Shown here: positions 42,194 to 53,561 of the stretch, piece by piece
How the letters are laid out: each line of letters starts with the position of its first letter
How positions within the stretch are numbered: the stretch's first letter is position 1
NCBI GenBank assembly: GCA_907165275.2
Contig: OU015678.1
Coordinates: forward strand, 2,480,001-2,544,000
DNA from: Zygaena filipendulae
Lineage: Eukaryota > Arthropoda > Insecta > Lepidoptera > Zygaenidae
Direction of reading: 5' to 3'
DNA length: 64,000 nt
Made by a program: the position numbers and the translations under genes
The notes under the pieces: generated by a model
The model's database searches: none
Told to the model about the DNA's origin: nothing
The model's input: the letters and a program-made list of their open reading frames with translations, nothing else

Positions 42194-42511
42194 GCGTGCT
42201 TATCATTAGCGTCCGATCGAAATTTCGACTTCGAACTTCAGCTTCGACTTTGACAGAAGCTGAAGGTTTCTAGCAAGCAACTGCCCAGTTTATAATAAAT
42301 TTCGGCGCTTGCTTATTTATACACAATATATGTATACATAGATAAATAATAATAATGTATGTCGTCAAACTGGACTTTTGATTCGACGATTTTATGTGAC
42401 CACGGACATTCGTTCCTCAGTGTGTGTATGTGTTAACGTTTCTAGATTGAACTGATGTGCTTTCAGCAATGTGCAAAAAAACTGTTAATTATAGTTTCGT
42501 TTTTAAAAAGA

Positions 42512-42940
42512 ACTAGCTGTGCCCCGCGGTGTTACCCGCGGAAATTTCGCAGATCCCGCAGGAATTCCGGAATGCAAAGTACCTACCCTATGTCCTTCTC
42601 TGTACCCCTGACAATGTGTACTTACCTAAGTATGCAAAATTTCATGAGAAGCTGTGCCCCGCGGTGTTACCCGCGGAAATTTCGGAGATCCCGCAAGAAT
42701 TCCGGAATGCAAAGTACCTACCCTATGTCCTTCTCTGTACCCCTGACAACGTGTACCTAAGTATGCAAAATTTCATGAGATTTCACCGACCGGAGTTCCT
42801 GCGGGAATTCCGGTATAAAAAGTATCCTATGTCCGTTTCCTGGTTCTAAGCTACCTCTCCACCAATTTTCAGCCAAATCGGTTCAGCCGTTCTTGAGTTA
42901 TAAGTGGAGTAACTAACACGACTTTCTTTTATATATATAG
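42512..42940 (-). repeat. Core repeat, triplicated core
   Basis: Two nearly identical blocks (about 42514-42651 and 42652-42779) each run from GCTGTGCCCCGCGGTGTTAC to GTATGCAAAATTTCATGAGA. A third partial core (CGGAGTTCCTGCGGGAATTC) follows and continues into AGCCAAATCGGTTCAGCCG. The first two units differ at few sites. Confidence 0.8.
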
Positions 42941-43220
42941 ATGATTACAACACGCCTGTCGTGTCATTCGCAACGACGTTTTGTGTGTGCAGAATTGTCC
43001 GTCTGTGCTCGCTGCGTCTCTGGCGGCTTGTTAATTTGTTCTCTCGGCCCGTTCGTTGATCGATAGGCGAGCGGCGACGCCTCGGGCGACACGCTCGCCG
43101 CGGTCTGTCTCCATTGGTCGACGTCATACAGGCAGGACAGTAACGTCACCGTGCGGACGCGCTTCCGTTCGCTAGGAACAAACGAAAAAGAAAAAAAAAC
43201 ATGTCTATCTACACTATTAT
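42941..43220. other. CpG-rich repeat-free patch
   Basis: 42960-43180 is strongly CpG-rich, free of recognised repeats, and contains CCATTGG (an inverted CCAAT box), ATCGATAGGCG and TGACGTCG-like words. A 90-codon crick frame (42964-43236) crosses it. It could be a host promoter or exon; no product is recognised. Confidence 0.25.
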
Positions 43221-44226
43221 AAAGATGTAAGGTCATATTTTGTAGCCACTGACATATATAGACTCTAAATGAAACATTTTATTATTCATAAGTTAATCAC
43301 GACTCTAACCGCCTCCCGCAGCCGCTCTTCAGACCATAAGACCGCAACTGTTCGAAGTTAATTCACGAAATATGTAAGTACGAGTATTCCGACGCCCAAG
43401 TATTTAAAAAAATACTTTTTTATCAGTACTTTGATACATACATCGCCATTTTCAAAACAACCTGATTGCGTTCATAAAGATTTCTCTACAATGACTTTTT
43501 TTAATAATACATTTGCTGTGACGTATATGAAAATGGACACAGAACGCCACGTGCCCCAGCCCTTATGGGTTCCATATTGGCAACACTGGGCGCTTCTTAG
43601 CACCTAATGCGGTTTGCGAAGCAATTCACTGTACGTGTCTCCAGAGAAGGCAATATATATACTTACTAGAGAGACAATGTAAACGGGGTCAGGCTGTGCC
43701 GTACGGTTATGTTGCAAGAAAACTTTAACGTTGCGATCAAAAGATATTTAAAATGTTGTTTTGTACAGTTGTTAATGGGCTAGTTGACTGATCATATTCT
43801 GGTTCGAATGGTTTATACAACTATGTACAATATATACTTAAATAATCAAATAAGTACTGTAAAATATATACTTTCAATAAGTGAAAAGCTGTTAATTTGG
43901 AATTACAAACAGACACTTTAATTTTATTTAAACATACAGATTATTATAATAGAAGATATTATGATTTTGTTACAGTAACAAGTGAAGCTATTAAGCGTGT
44001 TAGAAAGACTGATTATATCACAAAAAGCCGAAGCGAGCTGGTGAATGCGGCATGAAACTTGATTAAACCCCGATACAATATGTTATATGATTTACAGGCC
44101 CTGAGCTGCGGTGCGCGTATTATAATGATCTCGGCTCGTGTGCACGGCGCCTAACAAACAGTCGCGGGCCGCTACGCCCGCAGAATATTAATAAGGCTGT
44201 GTACACACTCACTAATCGCAAGTTCA
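43221..44226. other. 1 kb mostly unassigned
   Basis: Only a GTGAAAAGCTGTTAATTTGG repeat (about 43876-43945, matching 11261) was recognised. Confidence 0.35.
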
Positions 44227-44468
44227 ATTGGACATAGATAAGCAATAGTGTGTTAACCCACACTGGAGAAATTTTGAGTAAATCGTGTTTTAAAAGTAGG
44301 AGCGCCATTTTGTGTTAACATTTTTTATGTTCAATATTTAGTTACATATTTAAGCAATGTAATAAGGTAAACACATAATTAAAAAACGTTCCCTAACTCT
44401 CAATAAATGGTTCTGAATCAATAACTTAATTTTGTGGATTAACATGTTATTGCTTATCTGCGTCCAAT
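44227..44468. mobile_element. GATAAGC MITE, copy 3
   Basis: AATTGGACATAGATAAGC at the left and GCTTATCTGCGTCCAATT at the right. The interior closely matches copy 2 in inverted orientation (TTTAAAAGTAGGAGCGCCAT, AAAAACGTTCCCTAACTC). Confidence 0.75.
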
Positions 44469-44528
44469 TCGGCCACGTGATCCGACGGGACGCGTGAGGT
44501 GACCCCGAATAGTGTCACTCGAAACTCC

Positions 44529-44786
44529 AACCGGACATAGATAATCAATAGTGTGTTAACCCACACTGGAGAAATTCTCAGTAAATCGTGTATTAAAATT
44601 ATAGCGCTAATTTGTATCAAACAAATTTTATGTCCAACATTTTATTGGTATTTAAGCAATGTAATAAGACTAATAAGGTAAACAGAATTGAAAAACGTTC
44701 TATGTAAGTATAACACTCAAACAGGCGTTCTGTATCAATAACTTTATTTTGTGGGTTAACATGTTATTGCTTATCGGCGTCCAACT
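44529..44786. mobile_element. GATAAGC MITE, copy 4
   Basis: CAACCGGACATAGATAATC at the left and GCTTATCGGCGTCCAACTG at the right. It has the same orientation as copy 3, 60 bp away, and is more diverged (an extra AATAAG segment and a shifted CGTTCTATG block). Confidence 0.7.
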
Positions 44787-44821
44787 GTTCTCAGGTGTGG
44801 CGCGAAAGGCGACAGATGCAT

Positions 44822-45145
44822 CTAGGGCTGCCACCTTTTTTTTGGAAAAAATATAGTATTTTCCCGAAAATAGATGCAAAAATATAGTATTTTTTTCTAA
44901 ATACAGGGAAAAAAATTGTACATATTTATTTTTAATCATTATGTATCCGGCAGCATTCATCTACAAATTATTGCTTGTTTGACAGTTGACTTTTGTGGCC
45001 GCGTATGCGTTTCGTTCTGAACTTCTCCGTGCTGCGCTGCGGGTGCGTTCCGGACCAGTTACAGTTAATATGAAAAAGCGCGACAATTGAACTAGGCATA
45101 AAAATACATTATTTTATCTGTGGCTTTCAACCTACGAATTATCCT
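44822..45145. mobile_element. hAT-type MITE, degraded inverted copy
   Basis: CTAGGGCTGCCACC is followed by AAAATATAGTATTTTCC, GGCAGCATTCATCTACAAAT, ATGCGTTTCGTTCTGAAC and GCTGCGCTGCGGGTGCG, reverse complements of blocks in 25198-25594. The right end is only recognisable as GTGGCTTTCAACCTA. No target duplication is visible. Confidence 0.6.
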
Positions 45146-45361
45146 TTTTATTATCTAGGTTACCTACTTTATTATGTTGATTGCTCGGTCGAATAGAATA
45201 CAGGTGTGAACCATTCCTAAATCTGAGTTCCCCACTGCCGCGGCGGGGGCTGTGTCCGGGAATCTTTGCAAAACCCAGGAAAACTATAAAACAAATAACA
45301 ACGCCATTAAAGTCTATAGAATTTGTATTGTTAAGGCATGTTTACACCTGCGTGAAAAGCA

Positions 45362-45425
45362 TGCCCCCTTAGCCAAGTTGAAAATCCATAACCGTTACCG
45401 CATAGAAAACAAAAGAACGGAATAG
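45362..45425. mobile_element. CCCTTAGCC MITE end fragment
   Basis: GCCCCCTTAGCCAAGTTGAA then CCGTTACCGCATAGAAAAC matches the left end at 7570. A GACGTCA MITE begins directly at its right. Confidence 0.55.
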
Positions 45426-45426
45426 G

Positions 45427-45795
45427 GATGTTGACAACTTTTGAAAATCAAAATTCTAATTAGTCCGTCATTTAGAAAATTAAAAATCATGAGACACGCA
45501 TTTTTTTAATTTAATTAATAAATAATAAAATAAACAAAATAAAATAAATAATAAATAATGAAAATAAACAGATATAAAGCGCATTAAAGTTTAGGGTGGG
45601 GGCTTAATGTGATGATCTAACCGCTACAAGCCGCCATACAAACTGCACTAGTTAGTTACGTCCGCGTCACGTAAAATTTTAACTCAATGTATCGCCGTTA
45701 TTTTTTGATTACGTAAAAAAAATAAAAAATACGTGTCGAATATTTTTAATTAATCTACAAGACGGACTAAAAAAAATAGTCAAATAGCAGCCTAT
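45427..45795. mobile_element. GACGTCA MITE, copy 3
   Basis: GGGATGTTGACAACTTTTG, ATTAGTCCGTCATTTAG and GCGCATTAAAGTTTAGGG on the left, TATCGCCGTTATTTTTTG and ACAAGACGGACTAAAAAA on the right. An AATAAATAATAAAA expansion lengthens its middle. Confidence 0.6.
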
Positions 45796-46494
45796 TGACA
45801 TGTCACGTGTTCACGCAAAAACGCTTAGTTTGCTTGCGCATTGCATTTGCAGTTAAACTGTTAAAAAAATTACAAATATTTTTATTTTTTACACATTTTA
45901 ATACAAGGTTGTTCAGGCTGAAGATATTTCAACATTTTGGTTATAAAAACGCGCTACCAAGCAATGTCAAGCAATGCAATGTGCTGGGCCTAGGGCATCC
46001 TTTTTGCCTTTAGGTATTTTTAAGTTTTAAATTAACATCTTTTTTACAATTTTTGTTTTAGTTTTAATCTAACTTCTTCTTTTGTACATTGTTTTTTAGA
46101 CTTAATAAAATTACTTTCTCACTTTCAGTATCGCTTCTAAACATATTACATCCTTAACTGCTGTAAGAAATTCTAGTTATGTTATTATATAAGTAGTAAG
46201 TACCCTTATACATGACATAACTATTTTAGTTTTTTTTTGTTCACTCGTGAAAACGCAGCCTTAGCCGTATTCACGTGACGTACCTGCGTTTTTACGAGCC
46301 CATATAAAACATAACGACGTGTTCCGTACGTCGGGATATATAATAGTTTCTCTCTTTCCCCCGACACGAGATAGAGGTTAATGCTGTTTTATGTCATTCG
46401 ACGCCACAATGGTTTGTCGTTCAACAAATTTAGATATATTTCAATTGAATAATGGGTAAATAATGCATGTGAAGCATAGCAAACTATGCGTATC
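45796..46494. other. AT-rich stretch
   Basis: Short frames only. No assignment. Confidence 0.3.
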
Positions 46495-46775
46495 AATGGG
46501 CATGATGACGGGGTATAAAAATCAAAATTCTATTTTGTCCGTCAGTTAAATAACAAAAAATATAACAGACACGATTACGCTTTTCCAAATTAATGGAACA
46601 TACTTTGATAAAGTGTATTAAGTTTTAGAAGCACCCATAACAACGTATAAAATATGTGCCAAGGCGTGTCCATGTTATTTTTTAATTAAGTAAAACAAGA
46701 AAAAATATGCGTCCAATTATTGTTTATTAACTTACATTACCGACTCAAAACTAATATTTAGCCAACTAGCTTATT
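46495..46775. mobile_element. GACGTCA MITE, copy 4
   Basis: GGGCATGATGACGGGGTAT, TTGTCCGTCAGTTAAATAAC and ACAGACACGATTACGC. The right arm is degraded (ACCGACTCAAAACTAATATT), and the internal GACGTCA palindrome is lost. Confidence 0.55.
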
Positions 46776-47761
46776 ATATGAATACACTATAATTTGACAC
46801 TACTTGTAATTCTTCATGAATTGATCGGCCACATCATGAATTGGCCAATTCTTAGATGTGAAGATTCTTAGGTGTGATGAAAAAATCAAAATATATAGGT
46901 AGGTACAAGATCTATGATTAATCGAAGCCGAGGCATTTATTTAAATTATTAAAAGGATTCGATTCTCATCTCAAATAACTTAAAAAAAAAACGGTAAAAA
47001 GTCTTGAAAATTTAGTGCGCAACTCACCGACTTGCCTTACTTATTTTGCATTTTACCGCGTCTCGTCTCGTCAATGCTGTACCCACTCCCACTAACAGAA
47101 TTTTAATTAACTCTTCAGGTCTCCCAGTCGTGTCTGTCTAGTCTTCAATAGTACTAATAGTACACCTATATATATACATTTATACCGCTTGTATATTAGC
47201 GTCCTTTCAGGCTACATCAGGCTTGTATGACACGAAGTTGCGGTCGGACCCGAGTGCGCCCAGCTATTGACACTTCGACAACACTCACAAACGAGCGTTC
47301 AGATAAACGCGGCGGGCGTAAAAACGATCGTATTTGATACGAATATACTTTAGTAAAAGTAATCTCGAGTCTTACGGCCGTATAGGTGTAATCATTATAA
47401 TTACTCTTAGTGCGGCCGTTAGTCTTTTTAAAGTAAAAACTTCTTAAGTAACCCACCGTTGCTGTTTGGAAGGCGATGAAACGATAAAGCGATATTAAAA
47501 AAAAAAATACACACATACATCTATAGCATTTAGAGTGCTATTATAGAGAATGAGATAGAGTAGATAGGTACATGATACAGTGTTATCTGTTATCGCAGTT
47601 TTCTGAAGTTTTCGCTTTTCCCGCGTGTGAACTGTGTGCAGTTTCTTTTTGGATGCCGATGGAATAGGACGATACCTATGAACTGAAGGTTCCTTTAAAT
47701 TTCCTTTTTGTACCCTGATAACGTGTATAGGAATTAGGAAATTTCATGATGATTATATATA
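46776..47761. other. Unassigned, with TTA-MITE-like fragments
   Basis: TTACGGCCGTA at about 47373 and TTAGTGCGGCCGTTAGTC at about 47408 resemble TTA MITE ends. No complete element or exon was found; the 99-codon crick frame has no recognised domain. Confidence 0.3.
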
Positions 47762-47992
47762 TGACTAGCTGTCCCCCGCGATTTCATCAGCGGTAATTTC
47801 GGAGTTCCCGCGGAGGTTGCGGGAAAAAAGTACTCTATATCCTTCAGTTCCCGAGGGAATTCCAGAATAAAAACTATCCTATCTTTTAAGTTGGACCATA
47901 TTATAAATGGTTGAAAAATTGTATCAAAATCCGTTCAGTAGTTTCGGAGTCCATCGCGGACAAACAACGTGACACGTGATTTATATATATTA
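47762..47992 (-). repeat. Chimeric core repeat, copy 2
   Basis: It shows the same double-core order as 35696-35972: TGTCCCCCGCGATTTCATC, GGAGGTTGCGGGAAAAAAG, a second GTTCCCGAGGGAATTCCAG, AGTTGGACCATATTATAAAT and ACAACGTGACACGTGATTTA. Confidence 0.7.
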
Positions 47993-49974
47993 GATTATAT
48001 ATAATTTCATGATTATTTATTGATCATTAAGGGCGTGAAAGCGTATAAAAAACAAAAAATACAAACTCAATACATACGCGTTTATATTTTATTAGATCTA
48101 AGTCCTAAAGTATTCTTTTTGGGTTCGACGGCGCGGCGGTTAGAACGCTCGTTTGAATCGCACGCTGCGTTTTATTCACGTCTGCAGACTAACTCAATCA
48201 CACAGGGTTCCATTCGGTATTACATTGAATGGAGAACTTTGGCGAATTAAATCAAGATTTCAACTTAACATAATTATTTAAAGGACACATTAAGAAGCCT
48301 TACAGTGGCGAAACTAACTATATCATCTCCCGCAAAAAAAAAACAAATCATATCTTCTGATATATTTTATTTAAGAAGAAATCAATTGGGGAATATTATT
48401 TTATTTCATTTTCTTTATTTCAACCCTGACAGTTATTTCATATTAACAAGAGAATACACAATTATTATGATATGACATTCCACTTAAATACACTTTCTAC
48501 CCTTACCCAAATTTAATACCTATAACTTGTAACAACCCTTAACAATTGCAACCCAATTTAAACTAGTTTAATAATTGAAAACGCCCAAAAGCGGCTCTCC
48601 TTGGCACTTTTTGATATCGAGTATTATAAATAAAATTAGTATTTACTACAGATTTCTTTTTAAAACGGTTGCTTAAACTTAATTTGTATTATAGGTAACT
48701 ACGTACGTTTGTTTCAAACGAAATCAGTGAGGCTTCATTCGTTACAGGATAATTATGTGTTTATGCAATACACGAATACTTAGGGGCTTAAGGGTAAGGT
48801 CACAGTGACTCTCACAGAGTTCTCAGGGGTTTCATAATTTGTATTTGCTATTTTAATTTTGTTTCACTATTCTCTCCTCGACTAGACTTCTAAGATTACG
48901 CATCTAAATAAATATTATTCTACTACATTTACTACAATTATTAATTGAATATTGGAGCTAGCCGGAGGTCTCTAGACCCCTCTCAACATAGGAACCTCTA
49001 TAAAAAGGTTTGCGCAAATACATTCCAATGTGCCGGCTACAAATAGGTTATTAGGCATAGTTGAAAGTGTAATTTTATAAAACCGCTGCCCGCTCCGTCT
49101 GTTAATGTGTGCGGAACCTGACTCGAATGAATAGGCCACGAGAGCCTGAAAACATACTAATGTCGGTCCCTTGTGACAGGAATAGCAATGGCCACTCGAC
49201 TAATATATTTAGAAAGACGAAGTGTGGTCCAAAGCATAGGCGTTCAGAGGGTATGACAAGTTTCTCGGAAATTGTGCTTTCAATTTGTCGTCGAGACTAT
49301 ACACTTATCCACATGCGTCATTACTTTCACAACTTCGCCTTGTAATTATTTAGCCTAGATTTGTAAATAATCAAGACAATAAAAACAACAATACTGTTTT
49401 CAATTTCTCATTGATAATAATTAATAAATGGTTATGTCTACTCCATTGACTTCGTTTCTGGGTTAACCACAGTCCACACACGTCACAATCAAAATATACT
49501 TGTTTAGATTACGGACGAGGACTACACCAACCATAATATAAATAACTACCTATACCGGAACCCTCTTGTAGAAATAAAAGCCACGACAACACTCTTGTTA
49601 TCACAATTCTTGGGGTTTTAACACCATCTCTTAACAGTTAAACAGTGTTATTTTAATATGACATTTTATCCAGAGAACTTTCGACCGAATACACTTTTTG
49701 TACATTCGAAATTGCAAAGGACGAAACTTGTAAAATAATTTCCGCTCCGTGGTCCCTCGGTTCTCCGCTTTCGCTGCCGCTTGTGGCTTGGGTGACAGTT
49801 AATCGCAATAGACTTGCGGGTAAGGGTGGAAGGATATAGGAGTCTGCGTGCCATACTACCATATTACCAGATGGAAGTGAGCGAAATTCGAAATTCGCAC
49901 GAATTTCGCGTCTGCAGTCATAATATACATATTAGATCGAAAATTTGCTAGTTTCATAGGCCGTCAGTACTAGC
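47993..49974. other. Longest repeat-poor stretch
   Basis: About 1.7 kb (48250-49970) with no recognised repeats beyond a GAGCTAGCCGGAGGT word at 48955 that also occurs near 22313. Frames at 49109-49345 (+) and 49653-49862 (-, two frames) have no domain I recognise. It is a candidate for single-copy host DNA. Confidence 0.35.
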
Positions 49975-50335
49975 TTTTCCCCCCGCAGTTGCACCCGCGT
50001 CAATTTCGGAATTCTCCCGGAAACTTCACGTTGGCATGAAAAGTGCCTTATGTCCTATTCCACTCATAGTTGTATAAATGCATCAGGATGAATGTTTGTG
50101 TGTTTTTCCTCTATCCGTTTCTAAACCATTGGTCGGATTGTGATGAAACTTGGGCGGGTTGTTCTGCCTGCGTCCGCAAAGGCTCCTGATATAAAGAAAT
50201 CCTGAGGGAGTTCCGAAATTCACGCGGGTGAATCTCCGACACGGTTGGACCAGCATTGAAAGTCCCTTTCACTGCTAATTAGCTGATATTATAAGAAGTA
50301 GTGAAGCGAAGTGAAACCGCGTGGCACAGCTAGTG
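49975..50335. repeat. Two or three degraded core repeats, opposed
   Basis: A crick core (CCCGCAGTTGCACCCGCGTC) at 49983 is followed by watson pieces (AATGTTTGTGTGTTTTTC, GAGTTCCGAAATTCACGCGG, GAAACCGCGTGGCACAGCTA). Confidence 0.5.
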
Positions 50336-50715
50336 TAGCCATATAAATGCATCAGGATTCAGAATTACCTATGTGATGAATATTTGTATTTACCCTGAGT
50401 CTGAGATCAACAGTGTGTATTTCCAAAAAAAAGGATGTAAGTATTTAACAGTTGTCTAATCCCGGACTATACTAAGCTTGTTGTTTACAAGAAAGATAGG
50501 AAGAAAGAAAATACATTTATTTCAGCACAACACAGGAAATAAATCCAACCAACAAGAGCCTAAAGCCTAATCTAATATCAGTAATAAATATAACATCAAT
50601 TGTAGGCATCAATCCCTTGTTAGCTCTGCCAAAAGCAACAACAACAAGCAACAGTATATTTCAAGACCTGATGGTACCTTGTGATAATGCCAACGCGGCA
50701 ACGTATTATTATCAC

Positions 50716-51050
50716 TAGCTTTTGCCCGCGACTTGTCCGCGTAAAGGTTGAAAATGGTTCTAATAGGATTTTAATCGGTTTTTTACGTTAGATTGGACCA
50801 AGGAATCACGGTGTCCCATACAAATTTGCCCCCCTTTTTTCACCCTCTTAGGGGTAGCATTTTGGAAAATCCTTTCTTATCGGATGCCTACGTCATACAA
50901 AGAACACACCCTCCAAGTTTCAGGTCTCTACGATTAGCGGTTTAGGCTGTGCGTTGATCCGTTAGTCAGTCATTCAGGACAAAGCATTTCGGAAAATCCT
51001 TTTTTATCGGATGCCTACGTTATACAAAGATCACACCCTTCAAGTTTCAG
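50716..51050 (-). repeat. Core repeat, long variant, left part (host of Harbinger insertion)
   Basis: CTAGCTTTTGCCCGCGACTTG, CTTATCGGATGCCTACGTC, CCAAGTTTCAGGTCTCTACG and GTTAGTCAGTCATTCAGGAC. The last section (TTTTTATCGGATGCCTACG to AAGTTTCAG) is a second, tandem start that breaks at 51050. The remainder is found at 54611-54677. Confidence 0.7.
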
Positions 51051-51664
51051 TGGCCTAATTTTCGTAATAAAATCTGAGCGATAACGCTGCGATTCAGCTC
51101 TCAAAACGGGTTTTGCTATTCTCGTAACAAAAATTTTCTTAAAGTAGAAACGATCCTATCGAAGTCCGATTGACGAATCGTTTTAGCGTAAATTCGTATT
51201 CGCGTATGAAAGTCGAACGTAAATCGAATTTGAACTTTTCGCTTTCGATATTCTGCTAATTTTTGACGTATTTGCTCGATAGATTCGGAACGATTAGACG
51301 TCAAAATTTGCGACTGGGGAGTCGTTGAACAAAAGTTCCTTTTTTAGTAGTTGTGCATTTTTGAAAGTGGGTTTTGCTTTTTATTTACAAGTGAAATTGA
51401 AATTTTCTTTCATAAATTATACCTATATTATATTTTAACATGAGTCTAGGCATGTCATGGCTCCTTTTAGATCTTGCTAATCAAGCAGACGCTCGACGAC
51501 GAGCCGAAATGCGTATATTAGCTAACAAACCTTTTCAAATGACGGATAAGGATTTTCAGAAGACATATCGCCACAGCAAATCATTGGTCAATAGACTAGT
51601 GCAAGAATTAAGCACAGTAATACCTCAAGAATAAAGATCTGACGCTTTATCAGTCGAATATAAA

Positions 51665-52039
51665 GTAAGGCATATTATGTTCTATTGAATTGTAAATGGG
51701 TAATAAAACCCATACCAAATATATAGATTTGTAATTTTTTTAAACCTCCCTTTACATAGCTAAGTAGGTGCTTTATAAGGGTTCCGTTTTTTTACCTACT
51801 TATTGTAAATCAAAATTTTCAAGGTAGTACCTAATAGGTACTTATCTCTGATTGATACAGGATAAATCATTAATAAGTAGGTACCTACTTACTATTGAAA
51901 AAAAAAACATTTATACTTCCATAACTTTGTTGAAACAACAGATATAAACTTTCTATACATAAACACTTATAATATACTTATTTATTAAAATAACTTTAAA
52001 AATATGTATAAAGGAGATAACATATTTTAATAATTGTAG
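51665..52039 (+). other. Transposase intron 1
   Basis: The donor AAA|GTAAGG and acceptor TTGTAG|ATATTA join in phase 0 and link DALSVEYK to ILIALDFF, the expected order in Harbinger transposases. The intron is AT-rich with several AATAGGTA / TAGGTACC repeats. Confidence 0.6.
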
Positions 52040-52675
52040 ATATTAATTGCATTGGATTTTTTTTGCAACTGGATCATATCAAAATTTAGTGGGGCAAAAT
52101 ATTTATCATTACGTTTCTCAGCCAACAGTGTCAAAGGCTATAAAAGAAGTGACCATAGCCTTGAATATTCCCCACATATTCAAAAAATAAGTATATTTTC
52201 CGGAGACACAACAAAAAGAGATAAAATAAAGAAAGGTAGGTAAAGAAGTTAGTAGTAGTAGGCCTTAACATAGGTATAGTTTGCAGAACTTACAAGTACA
52301 TAGAATGATTCTTGGTTGGCAACCATAAACTGCCAGATGCAGTGTGATGATTTTGGTGGATGAAAGCGGCATAAAGTTGCTGCTGTAGAATTTTACTGGA
52401 AAGGCCTTATGGTCATCTACGGGCTGTAGATTATTATTATAAAACAACACAATTAATAGTACTTATTAGTACTTAAAACACAAGTACTCAACGTCAACAA
52501 CTCACTTTTACGATGTGCTTAAATTAATTCTATCTATTACAGATTTTATGATAAATTTAAAATATCTGGCATTATAGGCTGTATTGATGGGACACATGTC
52601 GCCATTATTAGGCCTACATTATATGAAGAACGGTATTTCAATAGAAAAGGATACCACTCATTAAATGTAATGATA

Positions 52676-52814
52676 GTAAGTGTACCTACTTTGTATTTAT
52701 AGATGAAAGTAATCATTGTGCATTTACCTATTACATGTTTGTCAATCAATCACATCAAGTAATCAAAACAGATGATAATTGGCACAGTTAACTAATTCAT
52801 TATTGTATTTTCAG
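52676..52814 (+). other. Transposase intron 3
   Basis: The donor ATGATA|GTAAGTG and acceptor TATTTTCAG|ATATGTG join in phase 0, linking SLNVMI to ICDANL without a break. The match to family order is exact, so this intron is well supported. Confidence 0.75.
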
Positions 52815-52975
52815 ATATGTGATGCAAACCTTAATATATTGTGTATAGATCCTAGTAGTCCAGGATCAACCCATGACTCCATTGTGTGGCGGGATCATCC
52901 TCTTAATTGCTATATTAATGAAAAATATAATAATGGAGAGATAATGTTTTTTCTCGGAACGTTTTGAAAATCTGA

Positions 52976-53561
52976 AACTTGTTAAATAAAATGAAGTAAC
53001 ACCCAGCTTTGCTTGGTTTAATTTATTTCCCGAGGATTATCATTGGTAGGTATGACACTATTTTTGGTAAAGTGTGAATGTCTTTTGGCACTTATCTCAA
53101 TGCAAAATGTCTGTCTGCCACAACCCTGCTGTGTTTCAGCAGCAGGGTTTATAGGGATCACACCTATCTGGGTAAACTAGTAAAAAACATCATCTAAACC
53201 CTTTTTTAACAAAGAGAACTTCTCAAAGTCATTGATAATATTGATATGGGGGATTCAACACTAACAATAATACAAATAATATTAAAGGTAGTGTTTATTT
53301 CTAAAATCACAATTACAACAATCACAGAATCAGACTTGTTATCCATTTTAATTGGCAGCTATATTTTAAAATGCTTAATACTAGTACTGCTGTTACAAAA
53401 ATTTTTCTTTTCCTTATGACTAATACAACTACTTAATTAATAGGCATTACAATATAATAATCACAGAATCAGATTCTGTTATCCATTGTATTTATTTGGT
53501 ACTTTGGTATATTTGTTTAATACTATGCCTTAGAATCAATTATTACCTTATATGAAAGAGA
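52976..53561. other. Middle of Harbinger element, non-coding
   Basis: It follows the truncated transposase. A direct repeat AATCACAGAATCAGA..TGTTATCCATT occurs at about 53320 and 53459. Harbinger elements usually carry a second, Myb-like gene; I could not find one here on either strand. Confidence 0.45.

Larger units (their letters stand above)
51440..52975 (+). pseudogene. Harbinger (HARBI1-type) transposase pseudogene
   Basis: Harbinger transposases are DDE nucleases that cut and rejoin element ends in the nucleus. Four exons can be traced. Exon 1, 51440-51664: starts MSLGMSWLL, has FQKTYRHSKSLVNRLVQEL, then a stop (TAA) after IPQE, and continues in frame to a GTAAGG donor. Exon 2, 52040-52235: begins after TTGTAG, has ALDFF / ATGSYQNLVG and SQPTVSKAIKEV, with a +1 slip in the T8 run at 52057-52064, plus later stops. 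Exon 3, 52543-52675: after TTACAG, carries GIIGCIDGTHVAIIRP with the first catalytic Asp, then YFNRKGYHSLNVM. Exon 4, from 52815 after TTTTCAG: ICDANLNIL and PGSTHDSIVWRD with the second Asp. It ends at a stop after GEIMFFLG, before the expected GDSGY third-acidic motif. The start codon is supported by the duplicated exon. Exon 2 to 3 phase is unclear. Confidence 0.8.

Noticed and set aside
42455..42849. Frames with a repeated CAPRCYPRKFRRSR / VLPAEISQIPQEF motif
   Set aside because: They are translations of the duplicated core repeat; similar peptides appear wherever this repeat lies.
51116..51304. A 62-residue, basic crick frame (MTSNRSESIEQIRQKLAEY...) that looks protein-like
   Set aside because: It lies in the subterminal region of the Harbinger element, which is built of short TCG/CGAT words. 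No homologous second ORF is recognised and the duplicated exon region does not extend to it.
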